In this document: positions 1 to 9,020 of the stretch, piece by piece
Layout of the letters: every line of letters begins with the position of its first letter
Numbering within the stretch: position 1 is the first letter of the stretch
From: Levilactobacillus parabrevis ATCC 53295
GTDB taxonomy: Bacteria > Bacillota > Bacilli > Lactobacillales > Lactobacillaceae
Length of the DNA stretch: 64,000 nucleotides
NCBI RefSeq assembly: GCF_001434055.1
Contig: NZ_AZCZ01000006.1
Coordinates: 1-64,000, forward strand
Direction: 5' to 3'
Made by a program: the position numbers and the translations under genes
Notes under the pieces: generated by a model
Databases searched by the model: none
Told to the model about the DNA's origin: nothing
What the model saw: only the letters and a program-made list of their open reading frames with translations

Positions 1-2
1 AT

Positions 3-131
3 TGGTGTAAACAGTGTCAGTATCGGTGTAATGACGATCGATTGGGGGCCATGAATATTGAGATGCTTGGTCAAGAATGGTTGAACGGTGTCAAACACCC
101 AAAGATTGAGAAGCTAACAACTGCTGGGTAA
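3..131 (+). pseudogene. Possible 3' remnant of an unidentified gene
   Basis: This frame is open from the window edge to a TAA at 129-131. A second frame (from base 1) is open as far as a TGA at 52-54. The two frames meet at a run of five G around 45-50, and joining them across that run gives a continuous protein tail, as after a single-base indel. I do not recognise the protein. It could be a decayed gene end or a chance open frame. No start or promoter can be assigned inside the window. Confidence 0.2.
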
Positions 132-150
132 ACCTGGTAGTTAAGCGGGT

Positions 151-274
151 AGCCGTCAATTACCCGAAGATGTTGCCACTATGAGTAGGAGTGCCTAACA
201 GGCACGTTGGACTACTGTGTCATCAGGCACGTGAGCGACAAGCCTCTGAATTCATTCAGGGGTAATTGACAGCG
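151..274. other. Self-complementary structured element
   Basis: An outer stem is formed by GTCAATTACCC (155-165) and its perfect complement GGGTAATTGAC (260-270), extended by two further pairs across one mismatch. Inside lie GTGCCT-AAC-AGGCAC (191-205), flanked by AGTAG/CTACT, and CTGAA-TTCA-TTCAG near 246-259. This looks like a folded RNA or foldback DNA element of about 124 bp. It is not the T-box, which starts further downstream. Its family is unknown to me. Confidence 0.45.
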
Positions 275-324
275 TTCAGACCCAATCGGGATCACATTAC
301 AAAATCGTTATCAATAACCTGAAA

Positions 325-522
325 ATGAGCCTTGTGCGCCGACCGGCCAGTGAAGAGTCAGCATTGCGAAAAGATGGCCAAGCTATTAAAATTTTAGAGC
401 TCATTCAAGTTAAAGTTGGTTACGGTGGTCGGCTCTTGTTGGCACCACTTGGTGAAGGTGAGAATACGTTGCGCTTGACGACCGAGGTTGTGGCGATTAT
501 GCGAGCTGACCTGGAAAACTAG
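325..522 (+). pseudogene. Short ORF of unknown identity, possible gene remnant
   Basis: An ATG-started frame of 65 codons; the same frame is open upstream to a stop at 247-249. There is no convincing ribosome-binding site in front of the ATG. The protein reads like a fragment, with a helical segment followed by a Gly/Leu-rich turn, and I cannot place it in a family. It lies between a structured element and the glyQS T-box, so it may be the relic of a gene lost upstream of glyQ. Confidence 0.25.
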
Positions 523-532
523 AGTCACAGTC

Positions 533-835
533 GATAGCCGATTATCATCACGGAAATTTCAATCCAGATTTACGTTAAACGCATTGACATCCCCGCCCCA
601 GACGGCTATCATGAAACACAGTTAAATAAGTCGATTATGATGAATGAGAGTCACGGTGTCATTGGTTTAGCGAGTTCGGGGCAGTGGAAGCCGAATCCAA
701 TCCAGCGTGAGTTGGCACATTCGGAGTCGTTTCCAAGTAAGCTGCTAGTCATTGACTAGAAGTAGGGTGGAACCGCGAAATTAAAATTCGTCCCTACGTG
801 AATTTGCCTTAGTGAATTCTCGTAGGGACTTTTTT
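533..835 (+). promoter_or_regulatory. T-box riboswitch leader of glyQS
   Basis: The T-box core AGGGTGGAACCGCG lies at about 765-778 and is followed by an intrinsic terminator. The TGGA in the bulge can pair with a tRNA ending in UCCA, which fits tRNA-Gly (discriminator U). A probable Stem I base is GATAGCCG (533-540) with CGGCTATC (603-610). The GAGAG...GGAGT blocks typical of the linker helices follow (about 646-736). Uncharged tRNA-Gly is expected to stabilise the antiterminator and allow transcription into glyQS. I could not assign the specifier codon with certainty. Confidence 0.85.
790..835 (+). terminator. T-box-controlled terminator upstream of glyQ
   Basis: GTCCCTACG (790-798) pairs perfectly with CGTAGGGAC (821-829) and is followed by six T. 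The left arm overlaps the 3' part of the T-box antiterminator, as expected for mutually exclusive structures. Confidence 0.85.
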
Positions 836-932
836 GCGCGCTTATTTGTTTAATCGGTTGATCAGTTAGTCGCTGGCTCAGGCGTCACTGGGCTAAAGCT
901 AGCTGGCAACCACACAAGGAGGAACTGCACCC

Positions 933-1856
933 ATGACAGAAAAACTGTCCATGCAAGCAATCATTTTAAAGTTACAACAGTATTGGTCTGCACAAGGTTG
1001 CATGCTGATGCAAGCTTACGATACTGAAAAAGGGGCCGGTACCATGAGCCCCTACACGTTCTTACGCGCAATCGGCCCAGAACCTTGGAACGCCGCTTAC
1101 GTTGAACCTTCTCGTCGACCAGCCGATGGTCGTTACGGGGAAAACCCCAACCGGTTATACCAACATCATCAATTCCAAGTGGTCATGAAGCCTTCACCTG
1201 ACAACATCCAAGAACTTTACTTGAATAGTTTGCGTGAATTGGGTATCGATCCTTTGGAACATGATATTCGGTTCGTTGAAGATAACTGGGAAAACCCATC
1301 CATGGGTTGTGCCGGTGTTGGTTGGGAAGTCTGGTTGGACGGGATGGAAATCACCCAGTTCACCTACTTCCAAGTTGTTGGGGGAATGGAAGTTGATCCC
1401 GTGACCTCTGAAGTCACTTACGGTCTGGAACGTTTGGCTTCCTACGTCCAAGACGTCAACTCCGTCTTCGACCTGGAATGGGCCGATGGCGTTAAGTACG
1501 GCGATATCTTTAAGGAACCTGAATATGAACACTCCAAGTATAGCTTTGAAGAAAGTGACCAAGACATGTTGCTCCGGCACTTCGATGAATTTGAAGCCGA
1601 AGCCAAAAAGCAGATTGCTAATGGCCTGGTCCACCCAGCTTACGACTACATCTTAAAGTGTAGCCACACCTTCAACCTGTTAGACGCACGTGGCGCCGTT
1701 TCCGTTACGGAACGGGCCGGCTACCTTTCTCGAATTCGGAACATGGCACGTGCCGTGGCGCGGGCTTTCGTTGCTGAACGGAAGAAGCGTGGATTCCCGT
1801 TGGTCAAGGATGACAAGTTACGGGAAAAACTATTAGCTGATGAGGAGGCTAAATAA
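933..1856 (+). CDS. glyQ: Glycyl-tRNA synthetase alpha subunit
   Basis: This is the catalytic alpha chain of the bacterial alpha2-beta2 glycyl-tRNA synthetase, which charges tRNA-Gly in the cytoplasm. The 307-residue product has the family's usual length and the conserved [17 protein letters not shown] block in the first third. The ATG follows AAGGAGG at a good distance. The stop codon overlaps the glyS start by one base (TAATG), indicating translational coupling. Expression should be governed by the glycine T-box immediately upstream. The identification is firm. Confidence 0.97.
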   Translation: MTEKLSMQAIILKLQQYWSAQGCMLMQAYDTEKGAGTMSPYTFLRAIGPEPWNAAYVEPSRRPADGRYGENPNRLYQHHQFQVVMKPSPDNIQELYLNSLRELGIDPLEHDIRFVEDNWENPSMGCAGVGWEVWLDGMEITQFTYFQVVGGMEVDPVTSEVTYGLERLASYVQDVNSVFDLEWADGVKYGDIFKEPEYEHSKYSFEESDQDMLLRHFDEFEAEAKKQIANGLVHPAYDYILKCSHTFNLLDARGAVSVTERAGYLSRIRNMARAVARAFVAERKKRGFPLVKDDKLREKLLADEEAK

Positions 1857-3931
1857 TGGCACACACATTTTTACTTGAAATTGGTTTGGAAGAAATGCCC
1901 GCCCACGTGGTCACACCAGCTATCAAGCAACTGGTTAAGCGCACGGCAGACTACCTAAAAGAACAACGCGTGGATTACGATGACATCAAGCCATTCTCCA
2001 CGCCCCGCCGGTTGGCCGTCCTGATCAGCGGCTTAGCTGACAAGCAAGAAGACATTAGCGAATCCGTTAAGGGTCCCGCTAAGAAGATCGCGCAAGATGC
2101 CGATGGTAACTGGAGTAAGGCCGCTATTGGGTTTACCCGTGGCCAAGGTCTGACACCTGACGACATTACCTTTAAGGAAATCAAGGGGACGGAATACGTC
2201 TACGTCGACAAGTTTATTGCCGGCGAACCCGTTGCTACCGTACTGGCTGGCCTGCGCGACATCATCATGGCTATGACCTTCCCAACCATGATGAAGTGGA
2301 GCACCCACCATTTCCAATACATCCGGCCAATTCGCTGGATGGTTGCTTTACTCGATGACCAAGTGATTCCATTTAGTATCTTGGACGTGACGACTGGGCG
2401 TAGCACGCGCGGTCACCGCTTCTTGGGTAAGGAAATCGACCTGGCCACGGCTGCCGATTACGAAGAAAACTTAACCAGTCAATTCGTGATCGCCGATGCC
2501 GACAAGCGTAAGCAATTGATCAAACAACAGATCGACAAGCTGGCCGCTGACAACAACTGGACGGTCGACGTTGACGCCGGCTTGCTGGAAGAAGTTAATA
2601 ACCTGGTTGAATGGCCAACTGCCTTTGCTGGGAGCTTCGACGACAAGTACCTGACGATTCCTGATGAAGTCTTGATCACGTCCATGCGGGATCACCAACG
2701 GTTCTTCTACGCCCGCGATGCTAATGGCAAGCTCTTGCCTGTCTTCATCTCCGTTCGAAATGGTACCGATCATGACCTACAAAACGTGGTTGCCGGAAAC
2801 GAAAAAGTTCTGACCGCACGTTTGGAAGACGCCATGTTCTTCTACACGGAAGATCAGAAGAAGACGATTGCCGACTTCGTTGATCGTCTGAAGACGGTTA
2901 GCTTCCACGATAAGATCAGTACCATGGCAGAGAAGATGGACCGGGTAAAGGCCATCGTTGCCGTCTTGGCTAAGCACCTGAACTTAAACGATGCTCAGAC
3001 TAAGGCTGCTCTGCGTGCCAGCGAAATCTACAAGTTTGACCTGGTGACTGGCATGGTCGGTGAATTCGCCGAACTGCAAGGGGTCATGGGTGAAAAGTAC
3101 GCCTTACTTGGCGGCGAAGATCCTGCCGTTGCCCAAGCTATTCGCGAACACTACGAACCAATCTCAGCCGATGGCGCGTTGCCAGAATCTGTTCCCGGTG
3201 CCGTTTTGGCCCTGGCCGACAAGTTCGATAGTATCCTGACGTTCTTCGCTGCCGGAATGATTCCTAGTGGTTCCAATGACCCTTACGCTTTGCGGCGTCA
3301 GGCTACCGGGATCGTGCGGATTGCTAAGGACCAGAACTGGGCCTTACCTGTTGCCGAATTGGCTAGTGATTTTATTGCTGCCGAAACGGATGCTAAGGTT
3401 GCCCCAGATCTGGACCAAGCTAGCCAAATCCAAGCCGTCGTTGATTTCATCAAGGACCGGATTCGGAAGATCTTGCGTTCCGCTAAGCAACGTCACGATA
3501 TCATCGATGCCGTGACCAACGGAAGCAGTAGCGATGTCTTACGGCTCTTCACGGCCGCCGATATCTTGGCTAGTCACGCCAACGATGACAACTTCAAGGA
3601 CGTTATCGAGTCCTTGACGCGGGTTATCCGTTTGGCCCAAAAGGCCCCAGCCGAATTGGCCGATGCCACGGTCGACGCCAAGCTGTTTGAAAATGACAGC
3701 GAAGGTGCCTTGGATCGAGGCGTTGCTGAAGTTGCTGCCGCAGCTGACAAGGGCCTGAATGACCTGTACGCTGCTTTGGCCGACATCCAACCAACGATTG
3801 CCGCTTACTTCGAAGCCACGATGGTGATGGACAAGAATGAAGCCGTTAAGAACAACCGTCTGACAGAACTCAGCAAGTTGGCGAACTTAGCCATGGGCTT
3901 GGGTGACTTGGACCAGTTGATCGTTAAATAA
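1856..3931 (+). CDS. glyS: Glycyl-tRNA synthetase beta subunit
   Basis: The beta chain of glycyl-tRNA synthetase (691 residues, normal length) binds the tRNA body and anticodon and partners GlyQ. The N-terminus [14 protein letters not shown] is the family signature. The C-terminal part, rich in Ala and Asp, matches the DALR-type anticodon-binding domain. The ATG overlaps the glyQ stop by one base and is preceded by GAGGAGG inside the glyQ end. It forms a two-gene operon with glyQ and ends at a strong terminator. Confidence 0.97.
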   Translation: MAHTFLLEIGLEEMPAHVVTPAIKQLVKRTADYLKEQRVDYDDIKPFSTPRRLAVLISGLADKQEDISESVKGPAKKIAQDADGNWSKAAIGFTRGQGLTPDDITFKEIKGTEYVYVDKFIAGEPVATVLAGLRDIIMAMTFPTMMKWSTHHFQYIRPIRWMVALLDDQVIPFSILDVTTGRSTRGHRFLGKEIDLATAADYEENLTSQFVIADADKRKQLIKQQIDKLAADNNWTVDVDAGLLEEVNNLVEWPTAFAGSFDDKYLTIPDEVLITSMRDHQRFFYARDANGKLLPVFISVRNGTDHDLQNVVAGNEKVLTARLEDAMFFYTEDQKKTIADFVDRLKTVSFHDKISTMAEKMDRVKAIVAVLAKHLNLNDAQTKAALRASEIYKFDLVTGMVGEFAELQGVMGEKYALLGGEDPAVAQAIREHYEPISADGALPESVPGAVLALADKFDSILTFFAAGMIPSGSNDPYALRRQATGIVRIAKDQNWALPVAELASDFIAAETDAKVAPDLDQASQIQAVVDFIKDRIRKILRSAKQRHDIIDAVTNGSSSDVLRLFTAADILASHANDDNFKDVIESLTRVIRLAQKAPAELADATVDAKLFENDSEGALDRGVAEVAAAADKGLNDLYAALADIQPTIAAYFEATMVMDKNEAVKNNRLTELSKLANLAMGLGDLDQLIVK

Positions 3932-3958
3932 CTGTTTTTAAATGAAGTAATTTTGAAG

Positions 3959-3988
3959 CCAGCTCCGATTATTTGGAGCTGGTTTTTT
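3959..3988 (+). terminator. Intrinsic terminator of glyQS
   Basis: CCAGCTCC (3959-3966) and GGAGCTGG (3975-3982) form a perfect 8-bp stem followed by six T. Confidence 0.9.
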
Positions 3989-4093
3989 CTGTACGATCAT
4001 TCGTGAACAAACGGGGGGGATTCTGGTCGCTAGAACTTGAGAAATGTGCCAATATACAGGGGGTACGGTCGTTGAGAAAGGGGGGGAGGGTCA

Positions 4094-4600
4094 ATGTTAC
4101 CCAATTATTCGTCACGCAAACTAACTTTTTATGCCAATCTGGGTCGGTTATTGGTTTGTCTAGCCTGGATTCTGCAAGTACTAAATGTTAGCTGGCAGTC
4201 AGTTCAGCCGAATCGGTCGTTACGCTTGTTGATCGTCTTTACGCTGTTGGCGCTGAGCCTAGTATTACTGTCACTAGTTCTCAAGCAGACGTCTTGGGAC
4301 AGAAGGGATAGCTTGCTGTTAGATCTGAACTTTGTGTTTACCATCTATGCGGGCCTTTTGCTCCTGTTACCGCGAGCATTAGATGCTGCGGCATTAGCCA
4401 GTCCATCGGGGCGGGCTGGTCTGATTTGCACCGTGGCGGGTTTAATGTTGGCGTATTTCCCACCGAAAGACGTTCATGCTTTTCACATGAGCTGGGTTAA
4501 GGGGAATCCCCCGCTCATTCAACGGTTGTTGATCAATCAGGGACGGATTCTATTGGGTTTAGGAATTGTCGCGCAACTACTCGGTGCCCGAATGGGGTGA
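4094..4600 (+). CDS. Hypothetical integral membrane protein
   Basis: A 168-residue protein I do not recognise. Four hydrophobic stretches fit membrane helices: about residues 15-32, 43-62, 78-93 and 107-122. A possible fifth lies near the C-terminus (150-165). The loops are basic. The ATG at 4094 follows a G-rich ribosome-binding site (GGGGGGAGGG). It stands alone between the glyQS terminator and the dnaG promoter. No catalytic motif is visible and no function is assigned. The coding call rests on the start context and the consistent membrane-protein pattern. Confidence 0.65.
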   Translation: MLPNYSSRKLTFYANLGRLLVCLAWILQVLNVSWQSVQPNRSLRLLIVFTLLALSLVLLSLVLKQTSWDRRDSLLLDLNFVFTIYAGLLLLLPRALDAAALASPSGRAGLICTVAGLMLAYFPPKDVHAFHMSWVKGNPPLIQRLLINQGRILLGLGIVAQLLGARMG

Positions 4601-4720
4601 CTCACCGAAGAATTCAGAATCTTTACCCTTTCAATTAGTAAGTCGTTTAACTTTTATCCTGCGCGGGGAAGGTGTAGATTGGAAGTAAGGTTTTTCAAAA
4701 GTCCGAGTGAGCTATAAAAG

Positions 4721-4748
4721 TTGACAATGCCCCCATAGGTGGTATCAT
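4721..4748 (+). promoter_or_regulatory. Sigma-70-type promoter of dnaG-rpoD
   Basis: TTGACA at 4721-4726 and TATCAT at 4743-4748 are separated by 16 bp. The site lies in the 264-bp gap before dnaG, and nothing else in that gap competes as strongly. Confidence 0.6.
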
Positions 4749-4784
4749 ATATAGTGTATTTTTGCGCACGAATTCTAATTAAAG

Positions 4785-4819
4785 AGTCGCACTTTTCGGG
4801 TTTCCGGGGTGCGACTTTT
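4785..4819 (+). terminator. Terminator-like hairpin in the dnaG leader
   Basis: AGTCGCAC (4785-4792) pairs with GTGCGACT (4809-4816) and is followed by a short T run (T4). It lies between the proposed promoter and the dnaG start, so it would act as an attenuator or leader hairpin rather than as an end-of-operon terminator. Confidence 0.5.
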
Positions 4820-4863
4820 CAAGGCTATGGTGAGCAAACGGAAACGCGTAAGGGAGTGATTGG

Positions 4864-6711
4864 TTGGCGAAGATACCCGAAGACGTGATTGAGACGGTTC
4901 GGACGGCCACAAATATTGCGGACGTTGTCGGCCAGTACGTGCAACTGAAAAAATCCGGTAAGAATTTATTTGGTTTATGTCCCTTCCACGAGGAACGGAC
5001 ACCCTCGTTTTCCGTTTCGGAAGATAAGCAGATTTTTCACTGCTTTAGCTGTGGTCGGGGGGGCAACGTCTTTAAGTTTATGATGGAGCTGGAACACGTG
5101 ACTTTTCCCGAAGCCGTGGTCAAGGTGGCCGATTTTAGTCACGTTGACCTCGACAGTGAGTATCGGCAAGATGCCGCTGGTCCCGCTGTAGATTCCAAGA
5201 CGGGCCAACTGCTCGCCTTGCATGAACAGGCCGCTAAGTTGTATCACCACATCTTGGTTAACACCGAGATGGGACAACCGGCATTGGATTATTTGCACGA
5301 TCGCGGGCTAACTGATGAGACGATTGAGACTTACCAGTTAGGTTTCGCGCCGAGTCAACGCCTACTCAAGCCATTCTTTGACCAGCGACAGAGCGACTAC
5401 CAGTTACTTCGGCAGTCCGGGCTGTTCATTGAAAATGCGCAAGGTGAGTTGCGTGACCGCTTCACCGAGCGGGTCATGTTCCCTCTGCGAAATGCGAGTG
5501 GGCACGTGGCAGCCTTTTCCGGCCGGCTCCTCAAGAAGGCTGACGACCAACCGAAGTATTTAAACAGCCCTGAAACCACATTATTTAATAAAAGTAAGCT
5601 GTTGTTTAACTTCGATTTGGCTCGACCAGCGATTCGGCAAGCCGGAGAAGTCACTTTATTTGAAGGTTACATGGATGTCATCTCGGCGACCCAAGCGGGC
5701 GTCAACAATGGGATTGCTTCCATGGGAACGAGTCTAACGACCGAGCAGATCTACGCCATTGAGCGGACCACGGACAAGCTCAACGTGTGTTACGATGGAG
5801 ATGAACCCGGGCAACGGGCCATCGACCGGGCATTGCGGCTATTGGGCGAGCACAGTCACCTGCAACTCAGCGTGATTCAACTTCCCGAGGGCCAAGATCC
5901 CGATGAATACCGTAAGGCTCACGGCGACGAGGCATTTCGCCAAATGTTGGTCTCCGCTAAGGAACCGCCGCTGCGCTTTCAAATGCGCTTTCTGCGGCGC
6001 AACCGGGCGTTGGAGACGGACAGTGAACGGCTGGAATATGTGAATCAGGTCATGCCTCTCTTGGCGCAGGTCAACGAGCCGGTCGAGCTGGACATGTACC
6101 TGAGTCAGCTGGCCAGTGAGTTTCACATCGATAAGGCGGCATTGGCCGCGCAGCTCAAGCAGGTGCAGCGGGATACTGCGGCTCAGCAAGAGCGTCAGCG
6201 GCCAAGCACACCGGCGCCTGCGCCAACCACTGCGCCACCGGTCACTGTGCATCAGCAGCAGCGACCGCTGAATCGCTTGGAACGGGCGGAACGCAATCTG
6301 CTCTATCGTTGTTTACACGACCGGAACGTCTGGGCGAAAGTGACCAGCGTTGCCGATTTCAGTTTCGTGCATGACGACTATCAAATTATTTATACCTTGG
6401 CCCAGGGTTATTTTCAAACGCATCAAGTGTATCAAACCGCGCAGTTCACGGACTTCATTCAAGAAGACCGCCTGCAACAGCTTGTGATCGATCTCGAGAC
6501 AACACCTAATATGGCCGCGGCGGTAACCCCGCGGGAGATCGATGATTATTTAGCGGTGATTATGGATGAGGCGCCGGTCGAGGCGAAGCTCCGGCAAAAG
6601 AAAAATCAATTGGCGGAAGCTTCGCGACTAGGCGATGCCGACCAACAACGCCAACTCGTCGTTGAGATTGTGCAGTTGGAACGACAGCGTCAGGCGAACA
6701 AACAAGTTTAA
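4864..6711 (+). CDS. dnaG: DNA primase
   Basis: DnaG makes the RNA primers for chromosomal replication. The 615-residue protein has the N-terminal CHC2 zinc-binding domain (C39, H42, C60, C63), the RNA-polymerase/TOPRIM core with the acidic EGYMD motif at about residue 267, and a variable C-terminal helicase-binding region after a Pro/Thr-rich linker near residue 450. The start is TTG, preceded by GGGAGTG. A TTG start plus a leader hairpin suggests low-level expression. It lies directly upstream of rpoD, the classic macromolecular-synthesis operon order without rpsU. Confidence 0.96.
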   Translation: MAKIPEDVIETVRTATNIADVVGQYVQLKKSGKNLFGLCPFHEERTPSFSVSEDKQIFHCFSCGRGGNVFKFMMELEHVTFPEAVVKVADFSHVDLDSEYRQDAAGPAVDSKTGQLLALHEQAAKLYHHILVNTEMGQPALDYLHDRGLTDETIETYQLGFAPSQRLLKPFFDQRQSDYQLLRQSGLFIENAQGELRDRFTERVMFPLRNASGHVAAFSGRLLKKADDQPKYLNSPETTLFNKSKLLFNFDLARPAIRQAGEVTLFEGYMDVISATQAGVNNGIASMGTSLTTEQIYAIERTTDKLNVCYDGDEPGQRAIDRALRLLGEHSHLQLSVIQLPEGQDPDEYRKAHGDEAFRQMLVSAKEPPLRFQMRFLRRNRALETDSERLEYVNQVMPLLAQVNEPVELDMYLSQLASEFHIDKAALAAQLKQVQRDTAAQQERQRPSTPAPAPTTAPPVTVHQQQRPLNRLERAERNLLYRCLHDRNVWAKVTSVADFSFVHDDYQIIYTLAQGYFQTHQVYQTAQFTDFIQEDRLQQLVIDLETTPNMAAAVTPREIDDYLAVIMDEAPVEAKLRQKKNQLAEASRLGDADQQRQLVVEIVQLERQRQANKQV

Positions 6712-6727
6712 TCTAGGGGGTATTTTA

Positions 6728-7852
6728 ATGGCAAAAAAGACCACGGATCAACCAATGTTTGATCAAAAAGCATACAACAAAACGGTGCGCGCTTTGATTA
6801 AAAACAACAAGAAGGTTGGGCACATCACGTACGATGACCTGGCTGACAAGGTCGCAACACCTTACACGTTGGATGCTAAGCAGATGGACAAGTTACTTGA
6901 AACGATCTCCGATTCTGGGATCAGTGTGGTTGATGCTAAGGGTGAGCCAGACCCACGGGCCGTCAAAGCCCAAAAGGCCGTTTCTAAGAAGGAATTAAAG
7001 GATGCCGGCACAACGACCGGGGTTAAGATCAACGACCCTGTTCGGATGTACCTGAAGGAAATCGGTCGGGTCAACCTATTAACGGCTGACCAAGAAGTTG
7101 CCTTAGCCTTACGGATCGAAAAGGGTGAAGAAGAAGCCAAGCAAGAGCTGGCTGAAGCCAACTTGCGGTTGGTGGTTTCCATCGCTAAGCGTTACGTGGG
7201 TCGGGGGATGCAATTCCTGGACTTAATTCAAGAAGGGAACATGGGTCTGATGAAGGCCGTCGAGAAGTTCGACTACCGTAAAGGGTTCAAGTTCTCTACG
7301 TACGCCACTTGGTGGATTCGTCAGGCCATCACACGGGCAATCGCTGACCAAGCACGGACCATTCGGATTCCTGTGCACATGGTTGAAACGATCAACAAGT
7401 TGATCCGGATTCAACGGCAACTCCTCCAAGACTTAGGGCGGGAACCAACGCCAGAAGAAATTGGGGCTGAAATGGACATGCCAACGGAAAAGGTTCGTGA
7501 GATCTTAAAGATCGCGCAAGAACCCGTTTCCTTGGAAACGCCTATTGGTGAAGAAGATGACTCTCACTTAGGTGACTTCATCGAAGACCAAGACGCCACG
7601 AGTCCTGCCGATCACGCCGCTTACGAACTTCTGAAGGAACAGTTGGAAAGTGTCTTGGACACACTGACTGACCGGGAAGAAAACGTGCTGCGGTTACGGT
7701 TCGGGTTAGACGATGGCCGGACGCGGACTTTGGAAGAAGTCGGCAAGGTCTTCGGGGTTACCCGTGAACGGATTCGTCAGATCGAAGCCAAGGCATTACG
7801 GAAGTTGCGCCACCCATCACGGAGCAAGCAACTGAAGGACTTCTTGGAATAA
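6728..7852 (+). CDS. rpoD: RNA polymerase primary sigma factor
   Basis: The housekeeping sigma factor (SigA/RpoD) has 374 residues. The start is the ATG at 6728 behind AGGGGG; the open frame extends further upstream into dnaG but has no ribosome-binding site there. Visible are the N-terminal region 1.1-like segment, region 2 ([23 protein letters not shown] and the WWIRQAI block), region 3, and region 4 with the [14 protein letters not shown] helix-turn-helix that reads -35 elements. The length is typical of lactobacilli. It is co-transcribed with dnaG. Confidence 0.97.
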   Translation: MAKKTTDQPMFDQKAYNKTVRALIKNNKKVGHITYDDLADKVATPYTLDAKQMDKLLETISDSGISVVDAKGEPDPRAVKAQKAVSKKELKDAGTTTGVKINDPVRMYLKEIGRVNLLTADQEVALALRIEKGEEEAKQELAEANLRLVVSIAKRYVGRGMQFLDLIQEGNMGLMKAVEKFDYRKGFKFSTYATWWIRQAITRAIADQARTIRIPVHMVETINKLIRIQRQLLQDLGREPTPEEIGAEMDMPTEKVREILKIAQEPVSLETPIGEEDDSHLGDFIEDQDATSPADHAAYELLKEQLESVLDTLTDREENVLRLRFGLDDGRTRTLEEVGKVFGVTRERIRQIEAKALRKLRHPSRSKQLKDFLE

Positions 7853-7875
7853 TTTAGCGTTACTACAACGAAGGT

Positions 7876-7922
7876 CCCTCAGGGCTTTAGACAGATTGTC
7901 TGAAGCTCTGGGGGGCTTTTTT
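7876..7922 (+). terminator. Intrinsic terminator of dnaG-rpoD
   Basis: AGGGCTTTAGACA (7881-7893) pairs with TGTCTGAAGCTCT (7897-7909), extended by CCCTC/GGGGG, followed by six T. Confidence 0.9.
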
Positions 7923-8381
7923 GTTGAAAAAGGGGCATTGGTCGGAGTGTGTTCGAAAGCTAGTTGAAGATATTTTGTCATGATAGACATAATGAAAAGG
8001 TTCTGCTAAATTCTAGCTTTTTGTAAAAAAGTAGTCGAATGCTCGTTCTGAAATATTTGACTACATTTTCAGGCGATATTTTGAAAATAGTCTGAAACAT
8101 AGCCGGAAAACATGAGAAATTATCTAAATTAATAATCATTTGAATAAGTTAATTCTCATTACGCGGTAGTTGCATCACCACTCATCAATTAGCGAATAAA
8201 AGTAGTTTCTATTGGCAGTCGTTTATAGTATAGTGTCATCAGACGATTGAAACCGTTTACAGTGAAGACTTATTATTATGAGGTTAATTTATTGGGGCAA
8301 AAGCCTTGAAAAAATCATTTAAAGGGGATATGATGTATCTCGTTTAAAAACTAAGGGAGATAAGGGAAAGGAGGCACATTT
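7923..8381. other. AT-rich intergenic region before the Rrf2-type regulator
   Basis: This stretch of about 460 bp has no convincing ORF on either strand. It is distinctly richer in A+T than its neighbours. It presumably contains the promoter of the downstream regulator (a TATAGT-like hexamer occurs near 8224), but no well-spaced -35/-10 pair stands out. Confidence 0.4.
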
Positions 8382-8888
8382 GTGAAGGCAAAGCCAAGTT
8401 TAGAGCAGGCCTTGTGCATCGTTGCTTTACTGGGAATTCAGGACCGGAAGATACCTCTACATAGTCGACTTGTGGCGGAACGGTTAGAAATTTCGACCAG
8501 TTATTTGAAGAAAATCGTGCAGAAATTAGCTGCTGCCAAGATTGTTAAGACAGTTTCGGGGCGTGATGGCGGCATTGTTTTGATGAAAGACCCATTGAAA
8601 ATTACCCTGTTGGATGTTTTCAATGCGATTGAGGGAACTGAGCCGCTTGTTCAAGGAACCGGGTTAGTTTCCAAGGTATTTGGTTTGGATCAGAAGGCAG
8701 CTTTCATGGAAACATATCAGCTTGAAGATTTCAAAGATACACGGCCGGTCGCCAACGTCCTGGCTGTGTTTGCTCAAGCTGAGGAGAAATTCCGGCAACA
8801 ACTCGCAACACTATCCATTGGTGATGTCTTACCGACCACTGGGGACCAACCCCTCCAACTGGATTGGACCAAGTGGCTCACGCGTTAA
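8382..8888 (+). CDS. Rrf2-family transcriptional regulator
   Basis: A 168-residue DNA-binding protein. Residues 1-85 have the winged helix-turn-helix of the Rrf2 family (SRLVAERLEISTSYLKKIVQ, then the GRDGGIVL wing). The C-terminal part lacks the three-cysteine cluster of iron-sulfur Rrf2 members such as IscR or NsrR; the only cysteine is near residue 12, so it probably senses something other than a cluster, as CymR does. The GTG start follows AAAGGAGGC. It sits upstream of an MMPL exporter with two hairpins between them, which makes that exporter a likely target. Confidence 0.85.
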   Translation: MKAKPSLEQALCIVALLGIQDRKIPLHSRLVAERLEISTSYLKKIVQKLAAAKIVKTVSGRDGGIVLMKDPLKITLLDVFNAIEGTEPLVQGTGLVSKVFGLDQKAAFMETYQLEDFKDTRPVANVLAVFAQAEEKFRQQLATLSIGDVLPTTGDQPLQLDWTKWLTR

Positions 8889-8910
8889 GTAGCAGAATAG
8901 AAGGTGTCAT

Positions 8911-8943
8911 CCACTTCAAGCAATCTGTATCGGCTTGAAGTGG
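8911..8943. repeat. Perfect inverted repeat between regulator and exporter
   Basis: CCACTTCAAGC (8911-8921) and GCTTGAAGTGG (8933-8943) form 11 perfect pairs around an 11-nt loop. No T run follows on either strand, so it is not a standard terminator. A second hairpin, GTGTTG/CAACAC, lies at 8963-8986. Either could be an operator or an mRNA-processing structure. Confidence 0.55.
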
Positions 8944-9020
8944 CATTAAAAGTTGAGTAATCGTGTTGGACCGCGGGCCACAACACTTAAAAATATTTCA
9001 ATCGTCAAGGAGGTTTCACC

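Noticed and set aside
541-759. A 73-codon open frame running through the T-box leader
   Set aside because: It has no start with a ribosome-binding site and coincides with T-box stems and the T-box core; RNA structure explains the sequence better.
3973-4191. ORF overlapping the glyQS terminator
   Set aside because: It begins inside the terminator hairpin without a ribosome-binding site and overlaps the better-supported membrane protein gene at 4094.
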